Positions 18,203 through 27,353 of a DNA stretch of 40,730 bases are shown piece by piece. Positions within the stretch are counted from its first letter, which is position 1. Every line of letters starts with the position of its first letter. Made by a program: the position numbers and the translations under genes. The DNA comes from Campylobacter sp. (GTDB lineage: Bacteria > Campylobacterota > Campylobacteria > Campylobacterales > Campylobacteraceae), in NCBI GenBank assembly GCA_022775765.1, contig JALFKC010000019.1, forward strand, positions 1-40,730, given 5' to 3'. The notes beneath the pieces are model-generated. The model saw nothing but the letters and a program-made list of their open reading frames with translations, was not told where the DNA came from and did not search any database.

Positions 18203-19915
18203 ATGTCTCAAAGAATTGTTATAGATCCAATTACCCGTATAGAGGGACATTTAAGAATCGAAGTAGTAGTTGATGAAGATAATGTAGTAAAAGAGGCCTA
18301 TAGTGGCTCAACACTGTGGAGAGGGCTTGAAACCATCATAAAAGGGCGTGATCCTAGAGACGCTGGATTTTTTATGCAAAGAATTTGTGGAGTTTGTACC
18401 TATTCTCACTACAAAGCTGGAACTATGGCGGTTGAAAATGCTCTTGGTATAAATCCACCACTAAACGCGGTTTTGACTAGAACGCTTATGAGTTCAGCTC
18501 TATTTTTGCACGATCACGCAGTGCATTTTTATCAACTTCACGCACTTGATTTTGTAGATATTTTAAGTGCACTTGAAGCTGATGTTTTCAAAGCTCAAGA
18601 TGAAGCATTTAAATGGTGCGATACACCATACGCGTGCGGGGCAGATCACCTAAAAGAGGTCAAAGAAAGGGTGGCTAAATTTGCCGCAAAAGGAAGCCTT
18701 GGGCCGTTTGCAAATGCGTATTGGGGACATTCAACTTACAAATTTACCCCAGAACAAAACTTAATCGCTCTTAGCCACTACCTAGAGTGTTTAAGAGTTC
18801 AAAGAGTTGTCGCTCAAATGATGGCGATATTTGGTTCTAAAAACCCTCACCCACAAAGTCTAACTGTTGGCGGAGTAACTTGTGTGATGGATATTTTAAG
18901 CCCAACAAGACTAGCTGAATACCTTACTAAACTGCAAGAAGTTGGCGAGTTTATCAATAGGGCTTACTATGCAGACCTTGTGATGGCAGGCAGAGCCTAT
19001 GCAAGTGAGCCAAGCGTAGTAAATGATGTGGGAGTGGCAAATTTATTCACTTTCAAAGAGTTTCAAATCTCTAAAAATGACTGGCTATTTGATAGCGGTA
19101 TTATCCTAAATGGCGATCTCTCAAAAGTTTATGATATCGATGAGAGCAAAATCACTGAAGAGGCTACCCACTCATGGTATAAAAATGACGCACCACTTCA
19201 TCCATATGATGGCGAGCAAGAGCCAAACTATACAGGCTTTAAAGATGAAATGACCTTAAATGCCAAAGGCGAGATGGAAAATACTAAAGTATTTGACACA
19301 GCTGGCAAATATAGCTGGATAAAATCCCCACGCTATGATGGTATGCCTATGCAAGTTGGCCCACTAGCTAATATCGTAGTAAACTACGCAAAAGGCAATA
19401 AATTTGTAGTCCCTGTAGTGGATAAATTCCTACACGACACAGGTCTTCCACTTACTGCGGTTCTTTCGACTCTAGGTAGAACTGCTTGTAGGATGATTGA
19501 GGCTAAGATAGTAGCTGACAATACCATAATCGCATTTAATAACCTAGTAGAAAATATCAAAAGTGGTGACACTGAAACTTGTGCCAAATACTCAATTGAC
19601 AAAAACAAAGAATATAAAGGCCGCTATATAGGCAATGTTCCTAGAGGAACTCTAAGCCACTGGTGTAGGATAAAAGATGGTGTGATACAAAATTGGCAAG
19701 CAGTTGTCCCATCCACTTGGAACGCTTCACCAAAAGACGAAAAAGGACAGATGGGAAGCTATGAAGCGTGCTTGATAGGGGTTAAGATAGCTGATCTTAC
19801 TCAACCTCTTGAAATTATACGCAAAATTCACTCATATGACCCTTGTATAGCGTGTGCGGTGCATGTGATGGATTATAAAGGCAACAAACTTGGTGAATAC
19901 AAGGTAAGTCTGTAG
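18203..19915 (+). CDS. hydB: [NiFe] uptake hydrogenase large subunit
   Basis: This 570-residue catalytic subunit splits H2 at a Ni-Fe centre. The N-terminal nickel ligands are in RICGVCTYSH and the C-terminal ones in DPCIACAVH. The tail after that His (VMDYKGNKLGEYKVSL) is the peptide removed by the HydD protease once nickel is in place. The ATG at 18203 is chosen because GGAG lies nine bases before it; an in-frame upstream TTG would overlap hydA. There is no signal peptide, as expected for a subunit that rides out with HydA. Confidence 0.96.
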   Translation: MSQRIVIDPITRIEGHLRIEVVVDEDNVVKEAYSGSTLWRGLETIIKGRDPRDAGFFMQRICGVCTYSHYKAGTMAVENALGINPPLNAVLTRTLMSSALFLHDHAVHFYQLHALDFVDILSALEADVFKAQDEAFKWCDTPYACGADHLKEVKERVAKFAAKGSLGPFANAYWGHSTYKFTPEQNLIALSHYLECLRVQRVVAQMMAIFGSKNPHPQSLTVGGVTCVMDILSPTRLAEYLTKLQEVGEFINRAYYADLVMAGRAYASEPSVVNDVGVANLFTFKEFQISKNDWLFDSGIILNGDLSKVYDIDESKITEEATHSWYKNDAPLHPYDGEQEPNYTGFKDEMTLNAKGEMENTKVFDTAGKYSWIKSPRYDGMPMQVGPLANIVVNYAKGNKFVVPVVDKFLHDTGLPLTAVLSTLGRTACRMIEAKIVADNTIIAFNNLVENIKSGDTETCAKYSIDKNKEYKGRYIGNVPRGTLSHWCRIKDGVIQNWQAVVPSTWNASPKDEKGQMGSYEACLIGVKIADLTQPLEIIRKIHSYDPCIACAVHVMDYKGNKLGEYKVSL

Positions 19916-19924
19916 GAGAGCAAA

Positions 19925-20605
19925 ATGCAAACAAAAAATTTAACCCCTAGGAAAGCTGAGTATGAGTTTAGCATAGGCTTTCGTGCAACCCACTGGATAA
20001 GAGCATTTTGTATATTTGCACTTATTATTAGTGGATACTATCTAGCTTATGTTTTTACTAGCCCAGAAGTTAGTAGTGAGCCAGTGCTATTTATGCAAGC
20101 AAAGTTTAGATTTGTGCATTTGGTAGCAGGCTTTATAATGATAGGAGCAATTATATTTAAAACTTATCTTTTTATTTTTGATAGCTTAAGCAAAAAAGAA
20201 AGAGTGAGTGTAAGTGACTTTTTTAGTCCAAAAGTATGGTGGGATCAGATCAAATACTATCTTTTTTTAGGCGATCACCCACACCTTAAAGGGGCTTATA
20301 ATCCACTTCAATTTATCGCATATATTCTTTTTTATGTAGTAGCGTTTTTTATCTGTCTAACAGGGCTTATTCTTTATATCCATGTATATCATCACGGACT
20401 TGGCGGAGTGCTTTATGAAGTTTTGAGACCTATAGAAATGCTTTTTGGTGGGCTTGCAAATGTTAGAGTGGTTCATCATATCTGTATGAATATCATTATG
20501 GTATTTATAGTAGCCCATGTTTATATGGCTGTGTTTAATGCTATAAAAGGCAAAGATGGTGCGATGGACGCTATTGTTAGCGGATATAAATTTCCAAAAG
20601 AGTAA
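19925..20605 (+). CDS. hydC: Hydrogenase cytochrome b subunit
   Basis: A 226-residue integral membrane protein with four to five hydrophobic segments. Candidate heme histidines are in RATHWIRAF (first helix), FVHLVAGF (second), and HHICMNIIMVFIVAHVYM (last). This is the Ni/Fe-hydrogenase 1 b-type cytochrome pattern. It takes electrons from the small subunit to menaquinone. It lies 9 bp after hydB and 3 bp before hydD. Confidence 0.94.
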   Translation: MQTKNLTPRKAEYEFSIGFRATHWIRAFCIFALIISGYYLAYVFTSPEVSSEPVLFMQAKFRFVHLVAGFIMIGAIIFKTYLFIFDSLSKKERVSVSDFFSPKVWWDQIKYYLFLGDHPHLKGAYNPLQFIAYILFYVVAFFICLTGLILYIHVYHHGLGGVLYEVLRPIEMLFGGLANVRVVHHICMNIIMVFIVAHVYMAVFNAIKGKDGAMDAIVSGYKFPKE

Positions 20606-20608
20606 AAA

Positions 20609-21148
20609 TTGAAATTTTTAGTTTTAGGTATTGGAAATGTGCTTCTTTCAGATGAAGGAACTGGCGTTCATCTATGCAATCTACTAAAAAACAACTACAA
20701 ATTCTCTCACTCTACAAACTCAATTGAGTTTGTAGATGGGGGAACTTTGGCTATGGCTTTAACGCCTATAATTGCAAAATTCGATCAAGTTTTGATGATT
20801 GATTGTATAGCGGCTGATGACGCAAAGATTGGAGATGTGTTTTTCTTTGATTTTGCAGATGTTCCACCAAAAATAAATTTTGGTGGTTCAGCCCACGAGA
20901 TGGAGATGCTTCAGACATTAGAGTTTATGGATATAGTAGGTGATAGACCCCCAACTATGGTGCTTGGAGTTGTTCCAAAACGCATAGTTCCTATGACTTG
21001 CAAGCTTAGTGATGAGCTTATAAGCTCATCGAGAATTATGGAAAAAAAGGCGATTTCATATATAAAATCACTCGGCTTTAGTGTAGAAAAAGTAGATGAT
21101 AAAAATATTCAAGAGATAGCAGATGAGTTTGAAAACGGTAGTCTTTAA
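20609..21148 (+). CDS. hydD: Hydrogenase maturation protease
   Basis: The 179-residue endopeptidase trims the HydB C-terminus. It starts with TTG at 20609, giving MKFLVLGIGNVLLSDEGTG. The GIGN motif and the acidic Glu17 are the family's nickel-sensing site. A second acidic ligand is in MIDCIAADD and the His ligand in SAHEMEM. It overlaps hydE by 26 bp. The TTG start has no strong ribosome site, so translation may be coupled to hydC. Confidence 0.93.
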   Translation: MKFLVLGIGNVLLSDEGTGVHLCNLLKNNYKFSHSTNSIEFVDGGTLAMALTPIIAKFDQVLMIDCIAADDAKIGDVFFFDFADVPPKINFGGSAHEMEMLQTLEFMDIVGDRPPTMVLGVVPKRIVPMTCKLSDELISSSRIMEKKAISYIKSLGFSVEKVDDKNIQEIADEFENGSL

Positions 21149-22601
21149 GTTTGAATATTTAAGTAGCAATGGCGTTTTGGAATACTTTTTAGGGTATTAT
21201 GCAAAGCGGTTTAATATGCAGTTTGCTATGCAAAAAAGTGGAAAAAATTTGAGTTTTTTTGTAAGCGGAAGTGAAGATGAGCTTTTGAAATTTAGCGATA
21301 ATGCGATGATAAATATTCCAAATTCTATCTTTTTATCACGTAGTAGTGTTGAAATTTATGAAGATGAGCTTCCAAACAGCTCATATCAAATCTCTAATCT
21401 TAAGTTTAATAATATCACCCCAAGCGTTGTCAAATCATATATAAAAAAGGATTTTGTAGAGAATGAATTTGGTATTTTGAGTGAAATTTGCATTTTAAAA
21501 CAAGATGAAAATTTAGGCGAAAGCTTGCTTAATATTACCAAAGAAAATTTCAGCAAAACTTTGGATGAGTTAAAACTCAAGCTTCTTCACAACCAGCCAG
21601 TTAGCCTAAAATGTGGTGATAGTAGTTTAAAGTTAGTAGCGAGTATTGATTTTAAGGCCAGCTATCTTATGCCAACTAGTGCGTTAAATATCTCTAAAAT
21701 TTTCGTCGCAAAAGATGAAGAGCTTATTATTTTAAATAGCTATGAAAAGCCTATTTTAAACTTAAGAATTAGTAATGTCTTTAGAAAAAATAGCACCGAA
21801 ATTCCAACATATTTTGATATCAAAATGGCAGATGATCTATTTTTGTTCGCACTTTTAAACTCACTAAAAGATGATGGAATTGATTTTGTGAGCATATTTT
21901 CAGATTGCAAAGAAGAGACAAAAGTGAGCGTTTTAAAAGATAGAGTTTTGATTTTAAAAAGTGATAAATTCAATCAAATTTTATATCCACAAGCTCAAAA
22001 ACCAAAAGATTATCTGCAAATTTCACTAAATAAAAAAGGTGATGATGAGATTTCACTTATTCATATAGAGAGCAAAATTCCACTTCTAAAGCTTAGAATA
22101 CCTTTGAGTTTTGATGAAATTTATGCCGAGATAAAATCTGATGAAGTTGGCTCAAAACTGCTTGATAACTTTACAAAAGAGTTTGAGCTTGCACGTGGCG
22201 AACTAAAGCAAGACAATAGCTTTTGTGCACTTTTTGATTTAATTAGCAAAGTGATTTTTGATAAAGACGCTAATTATTTGCTAGAGTGTGCCAAAAACAG
22301 CCTTGCTTCAAAAGGGCCTTTGGTGGATTTTAAAGGTGGCTTTGACGAGCCATTTAATATCTCAAAAACTCTAAGAAGTGCGATGAGTTATAAATTAGCT
22401 GGAGTTGATGACAACACCTTAAGTCTTGGGTGTATAGAGTCTTTAGCATACTTTTTAACTGGCGAAATCGCCAAAATTGAAGCTAGTTTTAAAGAGATCT
22501 ATATAGATGGCGATTTGCTTGAAAATCAAAGATTTATAGGTGCTTTTTTAGAGCTGATAGATAAGAAATTCCAAATCAAACTTCCTTATGAAAACATATA
22601 A
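21123..22601 (+). CDS. hydE: Epsilonproteobacterial hydrogenase accessory protein HydE
   Basis: The 492-residue protein is recognised by its place after hydD and its resemblance to Helicobacter HydE, which is needed for hydrogenase activity. Its biochemical role is unknown to me. The last 90 residues (SLGCIESLAYFLTGEIAKIEASF and IYIDGDLLENQRFIGAFLELI) parallel the end of the HypF Kae1-like domain next door (VILGGGVFANRALLTKCLRLF), but the glycine-rich nucleotide motif is degraded. It may be a diverged HypF-domain paralogue. The ATG overlaps hydD by 26 bp and the stop overlaps hypF by 14 bp. It is not the radical-SAM HydE of [FeFe] hydrogenases: no CxxxCxxC is seen. Confidence 0.8.
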   Translation: MSLKTVVFKFEYLSSNGVLEYFLGYYAKRFNMQFAMQKSGKNLSFFVSGSEDELLKFSDNAMINIPNSIFLSRSSVEIYEDELPNSSYQISNLKFNNITPSVVKSYIKKDFVENEFGILSEICILKQDENLGESLLNITKENFSKTLDELKLKLLHNQPVSLKCGDSSLKLVASIDFKASYLMPTSALNISKIFVAKDEELIILNSYEKPILNLRISNVFRKNSTEIPTYFDIKMADDLFLFALLNSLKDDGIDFVSIFSDCKEETKVSVLKDRVLILKSDKFNQILYPQAQKPKDYLQISLNKKGDDEISLIHIESKIPLLKLRIPLSFDEIYAEIKSDEVGSKLLDNFTKEFELARGELKQDNSFCALFDLISKVIFDKDANYLLECAKNSLASKGPLVDFKGGFDEPFNISKTLRSAMSYKLAGVDDNTLSLGCIESLAYFLTGEIAKIEASFKEIYIDGDLLENQRFIGAFLELIDKKFQIKLPYENI

Positions 22602-24795
22602 ATTTGAGATTTTTGGGATAGTGCAGGGCGTTGGGTTTCGCCCTTTTATCTACTCTTTAGCTCAAAAGTGTGGCGTAAAAGGCGAAGTTTTTAATGACTC
22701 TCAAGGGGTTAAAATCATAGCAAATTTAAATGACCCAGTTAAATTTAAAGATGAAATTTTATCTCATTTACCACCGCTTGCAAGGGTTGATGAGATAAAA
22801 TTTATTCAAGTTCAAAGCCAAAATTTCACAGAATTTAGTATCACAAAATCCAAAAACTCACTCAAACAAAATCCACTTCTACCAGATTTTGCAATATGTG
22901 ATGAGTGCAAAAAAGAGTTTTATGACCCACAAAACCCACGCTATCACTATCCATTTATCAACTGCACAAACTGTGGCCCAAGGCTCTCAATCATCAAAAC
23001 CTTGCCATACGATAGAACTAACACTACGATGGATAAATTTAAAATGTGTGAGTTTTGTTTGGGTGAGTATCAAAATCCCACTAACCGCCGTTTTCACGCT
23101 GAGCCAGTATCGTGCAAAAGTTGTGGGCCAAGCTTGCTATTTAAAACTAACAGCGGTGAATTGTTAGCCAAAAACAAAGACGCAATTATTGAGTGCATTA
23201 AAGCTATAAAAGATGGCAAAATAGTCGCTATCAAGGGACTAGGGGGGTTTCATCTAGTTTGCGACGCAACTAACGCTAACGCGGTATCCACACTTAGAGT
23301 TCGCAAAAATCGCCCAGACAAGCCATTTGCCATAATGTGCAAAGATAGCAAAATGGCATCTAAATTTGCTGAGATTTCCAAAGCTGAAGATGAGCTTTTA
23401 AACTCAAACATTAAGCCCATTGTGCTTTTAAAGCTTAAAAACTTTTTAGTTTTACCATCAAATTTAGCCCCAAATTTAAGCAGTATCGGTATTTTCTTGC
23501 CACCAACTGGGCTTCATCTGTTGCTTTTTGAGTATATAGATTTTCCACTGATTGCCACAAGTGCAAATATTAGTGGCGAACCAATTATCTATGATGAAAA
23601 AACTCTGCTTTCAAAGCTTAGCAAAGTGATTGATTTTTACCTTGACAACGATAGAGAGATTTTAACACCAAGTGACGATTCTATTGCGTTTATAATTGAA
23701 AATAATTTAACCGATAAAAACGCTATGTTTCTAAGAAACTCAAGAGGTGTTGCCCCCAAAATTTATAGGTCGAATTTTAAAGAAAAAGACACATTTTTAG
23801 CTCTTGGGGCTGAATTAAAAAATGAATTTGCTATCTACAAAGACGCTCAAATTTATAAAAGCCCATATATTGGCAATCTCAAAAATTTAGCTACACAGCA
23901 GAGATTTCAAAAAATGCTTGATATGTTTTGTGAAATTTACGATATCAAATTTGACGCGGTTATTGGGGATTTGCACCCAAGCTTTTGGAATACAAATGAG
24001 TTTGCAAAGATATGCAAAACCAGTCAAATTCCACTTTTCAAAGTTCAGCACCACTACGCACATCTACTCTCAGGGCTAATGCAAAACTCGCTTCTAAACT
24101 CAGGTAAAGAATTCCTAGGATTTTGTTTTGATGGGACTGGATATGGGGATGATGGCAAAATTTGGGGTGGTGAAGTGATGGTTTTTGATGAGTTTAATTA
24201 TGAAAGAAAGTATCATTTTGATGAGTTTAAATTAATTGGTGGTGATAACGCTATCAAAAATCCTAAATTCCTACACTTTGCAATCACTCAAAAATACCAA
24301 ATTTCAAACGATTTTGACTACAAATCGCTAAATTTAGCTAAAGCCTACGCAAAAACCACACTTTTTACAAGCTCACTAGGTAGAATATTTGACGCTTTTG
24401 GGGTAGAAATTTTAGGCGATATCAAGCCAACTTATGAGGCTCAAATTCCTATGATGTTAGATAAATTTTATGATGAAAATATAAGCGAAAATTATGAATT
24501 TAGCATAAAAAATGGCGTTATAATATACAAAAACGCTTTTTTACCATCCAAAGAAAACAAAAAAACAAAAGTGAGTAAATTTGTAAATTCAATCGCTAGC
24601 ATTATGCTTGAAATCGCTCTTTTGGAGCAAAAAGATGTGATTTTGGGTGGTGGAGTTTTTGCAAATAGGGCTTTATTAACCAAATGCTTAAGATTATTTA
24701 AGCAAAATAGTATAAAATGTTATATCTCAAATCCAACAAACGATAGTTCCATCGCCTTAGGAGAATTGGCGTGGTATATCTGTAATAAAAGGTGA
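22588..24795 (+). CDS. hypF: Carbamoyltransferase HypF
   Basis: The 735-residue enzyme turns carbamoyl phosphate into thiocarbamate on HypE, the source of the cyanide ligands of the Ni-Fe centre. Domains in order: acylphosphatase (1-90, IVQGVGFRPF), two zinc-finger blocks (CDEC, CTNCGPR; CEFC, CKSCGPS), a YrdC-like domain (about 200-380, IKGLGGFHLVCDA), and a Kae1-like domain (about 405-735, VQHHYAHLLSGL, CFDGTGYGDDG, LGGGVFANR). Length is normal for the family. It overlaps hydE by 14 bp, and nikR starts 4 bp downstream. Confidence 0.96.
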   Translation: MKTYKFEIFGIVQGVGFRPFIYSLAQKCGVKGEVFNDSQGVKIIANLNDPVKFKDEILSHLPPLARVDEIKFIQVQSQNFTEFSITKSKNSLKQNPLLPDFAICDECKKEFYDPQNPRYHYPFINCTNCGPRLSIIKTLPYDRTNTTMDKFKMCEFCLGEYQNPTNRRFHAEPVSCKSCGPSLLFKTNSGELLAKNKDAIIECIKAIKDGKIVAIKGLGGFHLVCDATNANAVSTLRVRKNRPDKPFAIMCKDSKMASKFAEISKAEDELLNSNIKPIVLLKLKNFLVLPSNLAPNLSSIGIFLPPTGLHLLLFEYIDFPLIATSANISGEPIIYDEKTLLSKLSKVIDFYLDNDREILTPSDDSIAFIIENNLTDKNAMFLRNSRGVAPKIYRSNFKEKDTFLALGAELKNEFAIYKDAQIYKSPYIGNLKNLATQQRFQKMLDMFCEIYDIKFDAVIGDLHPSFWNTNEFAKICKTSQIPLFKVQHHYAHLLSGLMQNSLLNSGKEFLGFCFDGTGYGDDGKIWGGEVMVFDEFNYERKYHFDEFKLIGGDNAIKNPKFLHFAITQKYQISNDFDYKSLNLAKAYAKTTLFTSSLGRIFDAFGVEILGDIKPTYEAQIPMMLDKFYDENISENYEFSIKNGVIIYKNAFLPSKENKKTKVSKFVNSIASIMLEIALLEQKDVILGGGVFANRALLTKCLRLFKQNSIKCYISNPTNDSSIALGELAWYICNKR

Positions 24796-24799
24796 AAAA

Positions 24800-25213
24800 A
24801 TGAAAGATGATGTTGTAAGATTTAGTGTTTCCTTGCCAGCAGTTTTAATGCAAACTTTGGATCAAAAAGTTGAGGAAAAATCCTCTACTAGAAGCGAATT
24901 TATAAGAGATCTTATTCGTCAAAAGATAGTTGATGATAAGTGGAATGGCGATGAAGATGGGCTTATAGGAGTTTTGAGTGCTGTTTATGATCACCATCAA
25001 AATGATCTTGTGAGTAAAAAAATGACACTCGAACACGGTGCAAATATAGATATAATTTGCACCACCCATATTCATATTGATCACACAAACTGTCTTGAAA
25101 TTTCGGTTTTAAAAGGCAATAACAATTTAATCAAAGCGTTTTATGACAAAATTTCAGGGTTAAAAGGCATAAAATTTGCCGAACTTTCAAAAATAGCAAT
25201 ACCAAATAAATAA
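24800..25213 (+). CDS. nikR: Nickel-responsive regulator NikR
   Basis: The 137-residue protein has an N-terminal ribbon-helix-helix (VVRFSVSLPAVLMQTLDQKV, then RSEFIRDLIRQ). A C-terminal ACT-like nickel domain follows. The square-planar nickel ligands of the family align as H79, H90, H92 and C98 (the last three in THIHIDHTNCLE). With nickel bound it should bind DNA and control nickel uptake or use. It sits inside the hydrogenase operon between hypF and hypB. That suggests the regulator is made together with the nickel enzyme and may autoregulate the operon. No matched operator could be fixed upstream of hydA. Confidence 0.92.
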   Translation: MKDDVVRFSVSLPAVLMQTLDQKVEEKSSTRSEFIRDLIRQKIVDDKWNGDEDGLIGVLSAVYDHHQNDLVSKKMTLEHGANIDIICTTHIHIDHTNCLEISVLKGNNNLIKAFYDKISGLKGIKFAELSKIAIPNK

Positions 25214-25223
25214 AGGAGAAAAT

Positions 25224-25964
25224 ATGTGTAAAGATTGCGGTTGCAGTATGGGCAATGAGAGCCACGAACATAGTCACGCTCACTCACATAACCACGCCCA
25301 TCCAAGCTTAAATGAGACAAAAACAGTAGAAGTTATAACTAAAATTCTATCCAAAAACGACGAAGAAGCAGCTCACAATAACGCTCATCTAAATGAAGCG
25401 GGGGTGTTTTGTATAAATTTAATGAGTAGCCCAGGAAGTGGCAAAACCTCATTATTAGAAAGAACAATCAAAGAAAGTGGCTACAAAATAGGAGTAGTTG
25501 AGGGCGATCTTGAGACTAATAAAGACGCCGATCGTATTATCAAAGCGGGTGCGAAAGCTCATCAAATCTCAACAGGACAAACTTGCCATTTAGACGCATT
25601 TATGGTGCACGAAGGACTTCATCATCTGCCGCTAAAAGAGCTTGATATAGTTTTTATAGAAAATGTTGGCAACCTAGTGTGTCCGGCTAGCTACAGCCTT
25701 GGTGCTCACCTTGACACGGTGCTTTTAAGTGTGCCAGAAGGTAGCGATAAAGTAGCAAAATATCCGGTAATGTTTAGAAAAGCTGATGTGCTTATTATCA
25801 CCAAAATTTCGCTTATAGAGCATTTTGATTTTAATATTGAAGAGGTCAAAAAAGAGGCTAAAAAGCTCAATCCAAAAGTTGATATTATCACCCTTGATAG
25901 CCTAACAGGCGAAGGCTTTGATAAGTGGCTTAAATATCTTAAACTCAAAAAGGAGTTAAGCTAA
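25224..25964 (+). CDS. hypB: Hydrogenase nickel incorporation GTPase HypB
   Basis: The 246-residue SIMIBI GTPase loads nickel into HydB with HypA. The N-terminus has a CxxCGC metal motif (residues 2-7) and a His-rich stretch (14-26) for nickel storage or delivery. The P-loop SSPGSGKT is at 68-75. The dimer-interface metal site is C121, H122 and C153. The guanine-specificity motif usually reads (N/T)KxD but is T193-K-I-S196 here, so the base-contacting Asp is replaced. It follows nikR by 10 bp with AAAGGAG, and its stop overlaps the hypC ATG by 1 bp. Confidence 0.94.
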   Translation: MCKDCGCSMGNESHEHSHAHSHNHAHPSLNETKTVEVITKILSKNDEEAAHNNAHLNEAGVFCINLMSSPGSGKTSLLERTIKESGYKIGVVEGDLETNKDADRIIKAGAKAHQISTGQTCHLDAFMVHEGLHHLPLKELDIVFIENVGNLVCPASYSLGAHLDTVLLSVPEGSDKVAKYPVMFRKADVLIITKISLIEHFDFNIEEVKKEAKKLNPKVDIITLDSLTGEGFDKWLKYLKLKKELS

Positions 25965-26245
25965 TGTGTCTTAGCATACCATCAAAAATCACTAACATTG
26001 ATGAGAATAATTTCGCTACCGTGGATACGCTAGGCGTTAGCCGTGGAGTTAGCTTAGATTTGATTAGCGAGCCTTTGAAAGTAGGGGATTATGTGCTTAT
26101 TCATGTAGGCTTTGCAATGGAAAAAATAGATACCAAATCCGCCCTTGAAAGTTTAGAAATTTATAAGCAGATCGCCAAAGAGATGGAGAGTGGCGAGATA
26201 CCACCAAACGAAGGCGATTTGGGACTATCGGCTATGAAAGAATAA
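25964..26245 (+). CDS. hypC: Hydrogenase assembly chaperone HypC
   Basis: The 93-residue chaperone begins MCLSIPSK; the Cys after the initiator Met is the essential residue that holds the Fe(CN)2CO unit. The conserved His is in VLIHVGFAMEKID. It partners HypD in building the iron part of the active site and then HydB. TAATG-type overlap with hypB; hypD follows 4 bp after. Confidence 0.95.
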   Translation: MCLSIPSKITNIDENNFATVDTLGVSRGVSLDLISEPLKVGDYVLIHVGFAMEKIDTKSALESLEIYKQIAKEMESGEIPPNEGDLGLSAMKE

Positions 26246-26249
26246 TTTG

Positions 26250-27353
26250 ATGGATCTTATAAATGATTTTAGAGACAAAGAGTATGTTTTAGGCCTAGCT
26301 AGGCTTATCAATAAAAGCGTAGTTAAACCCATAAATATAATGGAAATTTGTGGCGGTCACACGCACTCTATTATGAAATTTGGGTTACCCGATCTACTCG
26401 ATAAAAAGATAAATTTCATCCACGGACCAGGATGCCCTGTATGCGTAATGCCAATGGAGCGAATCGATGAGGCTATAGAGTTAGCAAACACTGATGGCGT
26501 AATACTTTGCACGCTTGCGGATATGATCCGCATACCAGGAAGCAATAAACAAACTCTAGCTAAGGCTAGGGCTAGTGGCAAGGATATAAGAGCTCTTTAT
26601 ACGCCACTTGACGCACTCAAAATCGCCACTGAAAATCCGCAAAAAAAGGTAGTATTTTTTGCCATAGGGTTTGAAACTACAACGCCAATGACCTGTGTTT
26701 TGATTCAAAAAGCACTAGAACTAAAACTAACAAATCTATTTTTTCATATTAATCATGTCACGGTTCCAAATACCATAAAAGCTCTACTTGATGATAAAGA
26801 TAATCAAATAGACGCATTTTTAGCCCCATCTCATGTTAGTGTAATTACAGGTTATGAAGTTTATAAAAATCTAGCCAAAATCTATCACAAACCCTTTGCA
26901 GTGAGTGGTTTTGAACCAGTTGATATACTTGATAGCATTAGAGATTTAATCACCCAGCACCAAAATGGCTCATATGAAGTTTTTAATGAATATAGCAGAG
27001 TTGTTAGCAAAAATGGCAACCAAAAGGCCAAAGAGCTGATAGATAAATTCTTAACCCCATCAAGCTTTAAATGGCGTGGGCTTGGTGAAATCCCAAATAG
27101 CGGATATGAGCTAAAAAGCGAGTTTGATTTTATAAATGCCAAAAAAGTCTTTAAGCTCAATATCGCCCCAGCCAAAGAAAACAGAGCCTGTATTTGCGGT
27201 GAAATTCTAAGGGGCAGGGCAAAGCCATATGAGTGCAAGGTTTTTGGCAAGGTTTGTAATCCACAAAACCCAGTAGGATCTTGTATGGTCTCAAGCGAAG
27301 GGGCTTGTGCGGCGTATTATAGGTATAAAAAATTAGATGAGCTATGTAAATAA
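26250..27353 (+). CDS. hypD: Hydrogenase iron-ligand assembly protein HypD
   Basis: The 367-residue protein is the scaffold for the Fe(CN)2CO group. Conserved blocks are MEICGGHTHSIMKFGL (Cys and His at the Fe site), HGPGCPVCVMP, a GFETTTP block and the 4Fe-4S cysteines near the C-terminus (CICGEILRGRAKPYEC, VCNPQNPVGSCMVSSEGAC). I prefer the ATG at 26250 over the TTG one codon upstream. Its end overlaps the DUF3137 gene by 17 bp. Confidence 0.95.
   Translation: MDLINDFRDKEYVLGLARLINKSVVKPINIMEICGGHTHSIMKFGLPDLLDKKINFIHGPGCPVCVMPMERIDEAIELANTDGVILCTLADMIRIPGSNKQTLAKARASGKDIRALYTPLDALKIATENPQKKVVFFAIGFETTTPMTCVLIQKALELKLTNLFFHINHVTVPNTIKALLDDKDNQIDAFLAPSHVSVITGYEVYKNLAKIYHKPFAVSGFEPVDILDSIRDLITQHQNGSYEVFNEYSRVVSKNGNQKAKELIDKFLTPSSFKWRGLGEIPNSGYELKSEFDFINAKKVFKLNIAPAKENRACICGEILRGRAKPYECKVFGKVCNPQNPVGSCMVSSEGACAAYYRYKKLDELCK

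Noticed and set aside
21123-22601. HydE as the radical-SAM maturase of [FeFe] hydrogenase
   Set aside because: No CxxxCxxC motif, and the operon encodes a [NiFe] enzyme; only the gene name is shared.
26885-27250. Minus-strand open frame of 121 codons opposite hypD
   Set aside because: Shadow of hypD; no motif and no start signal.
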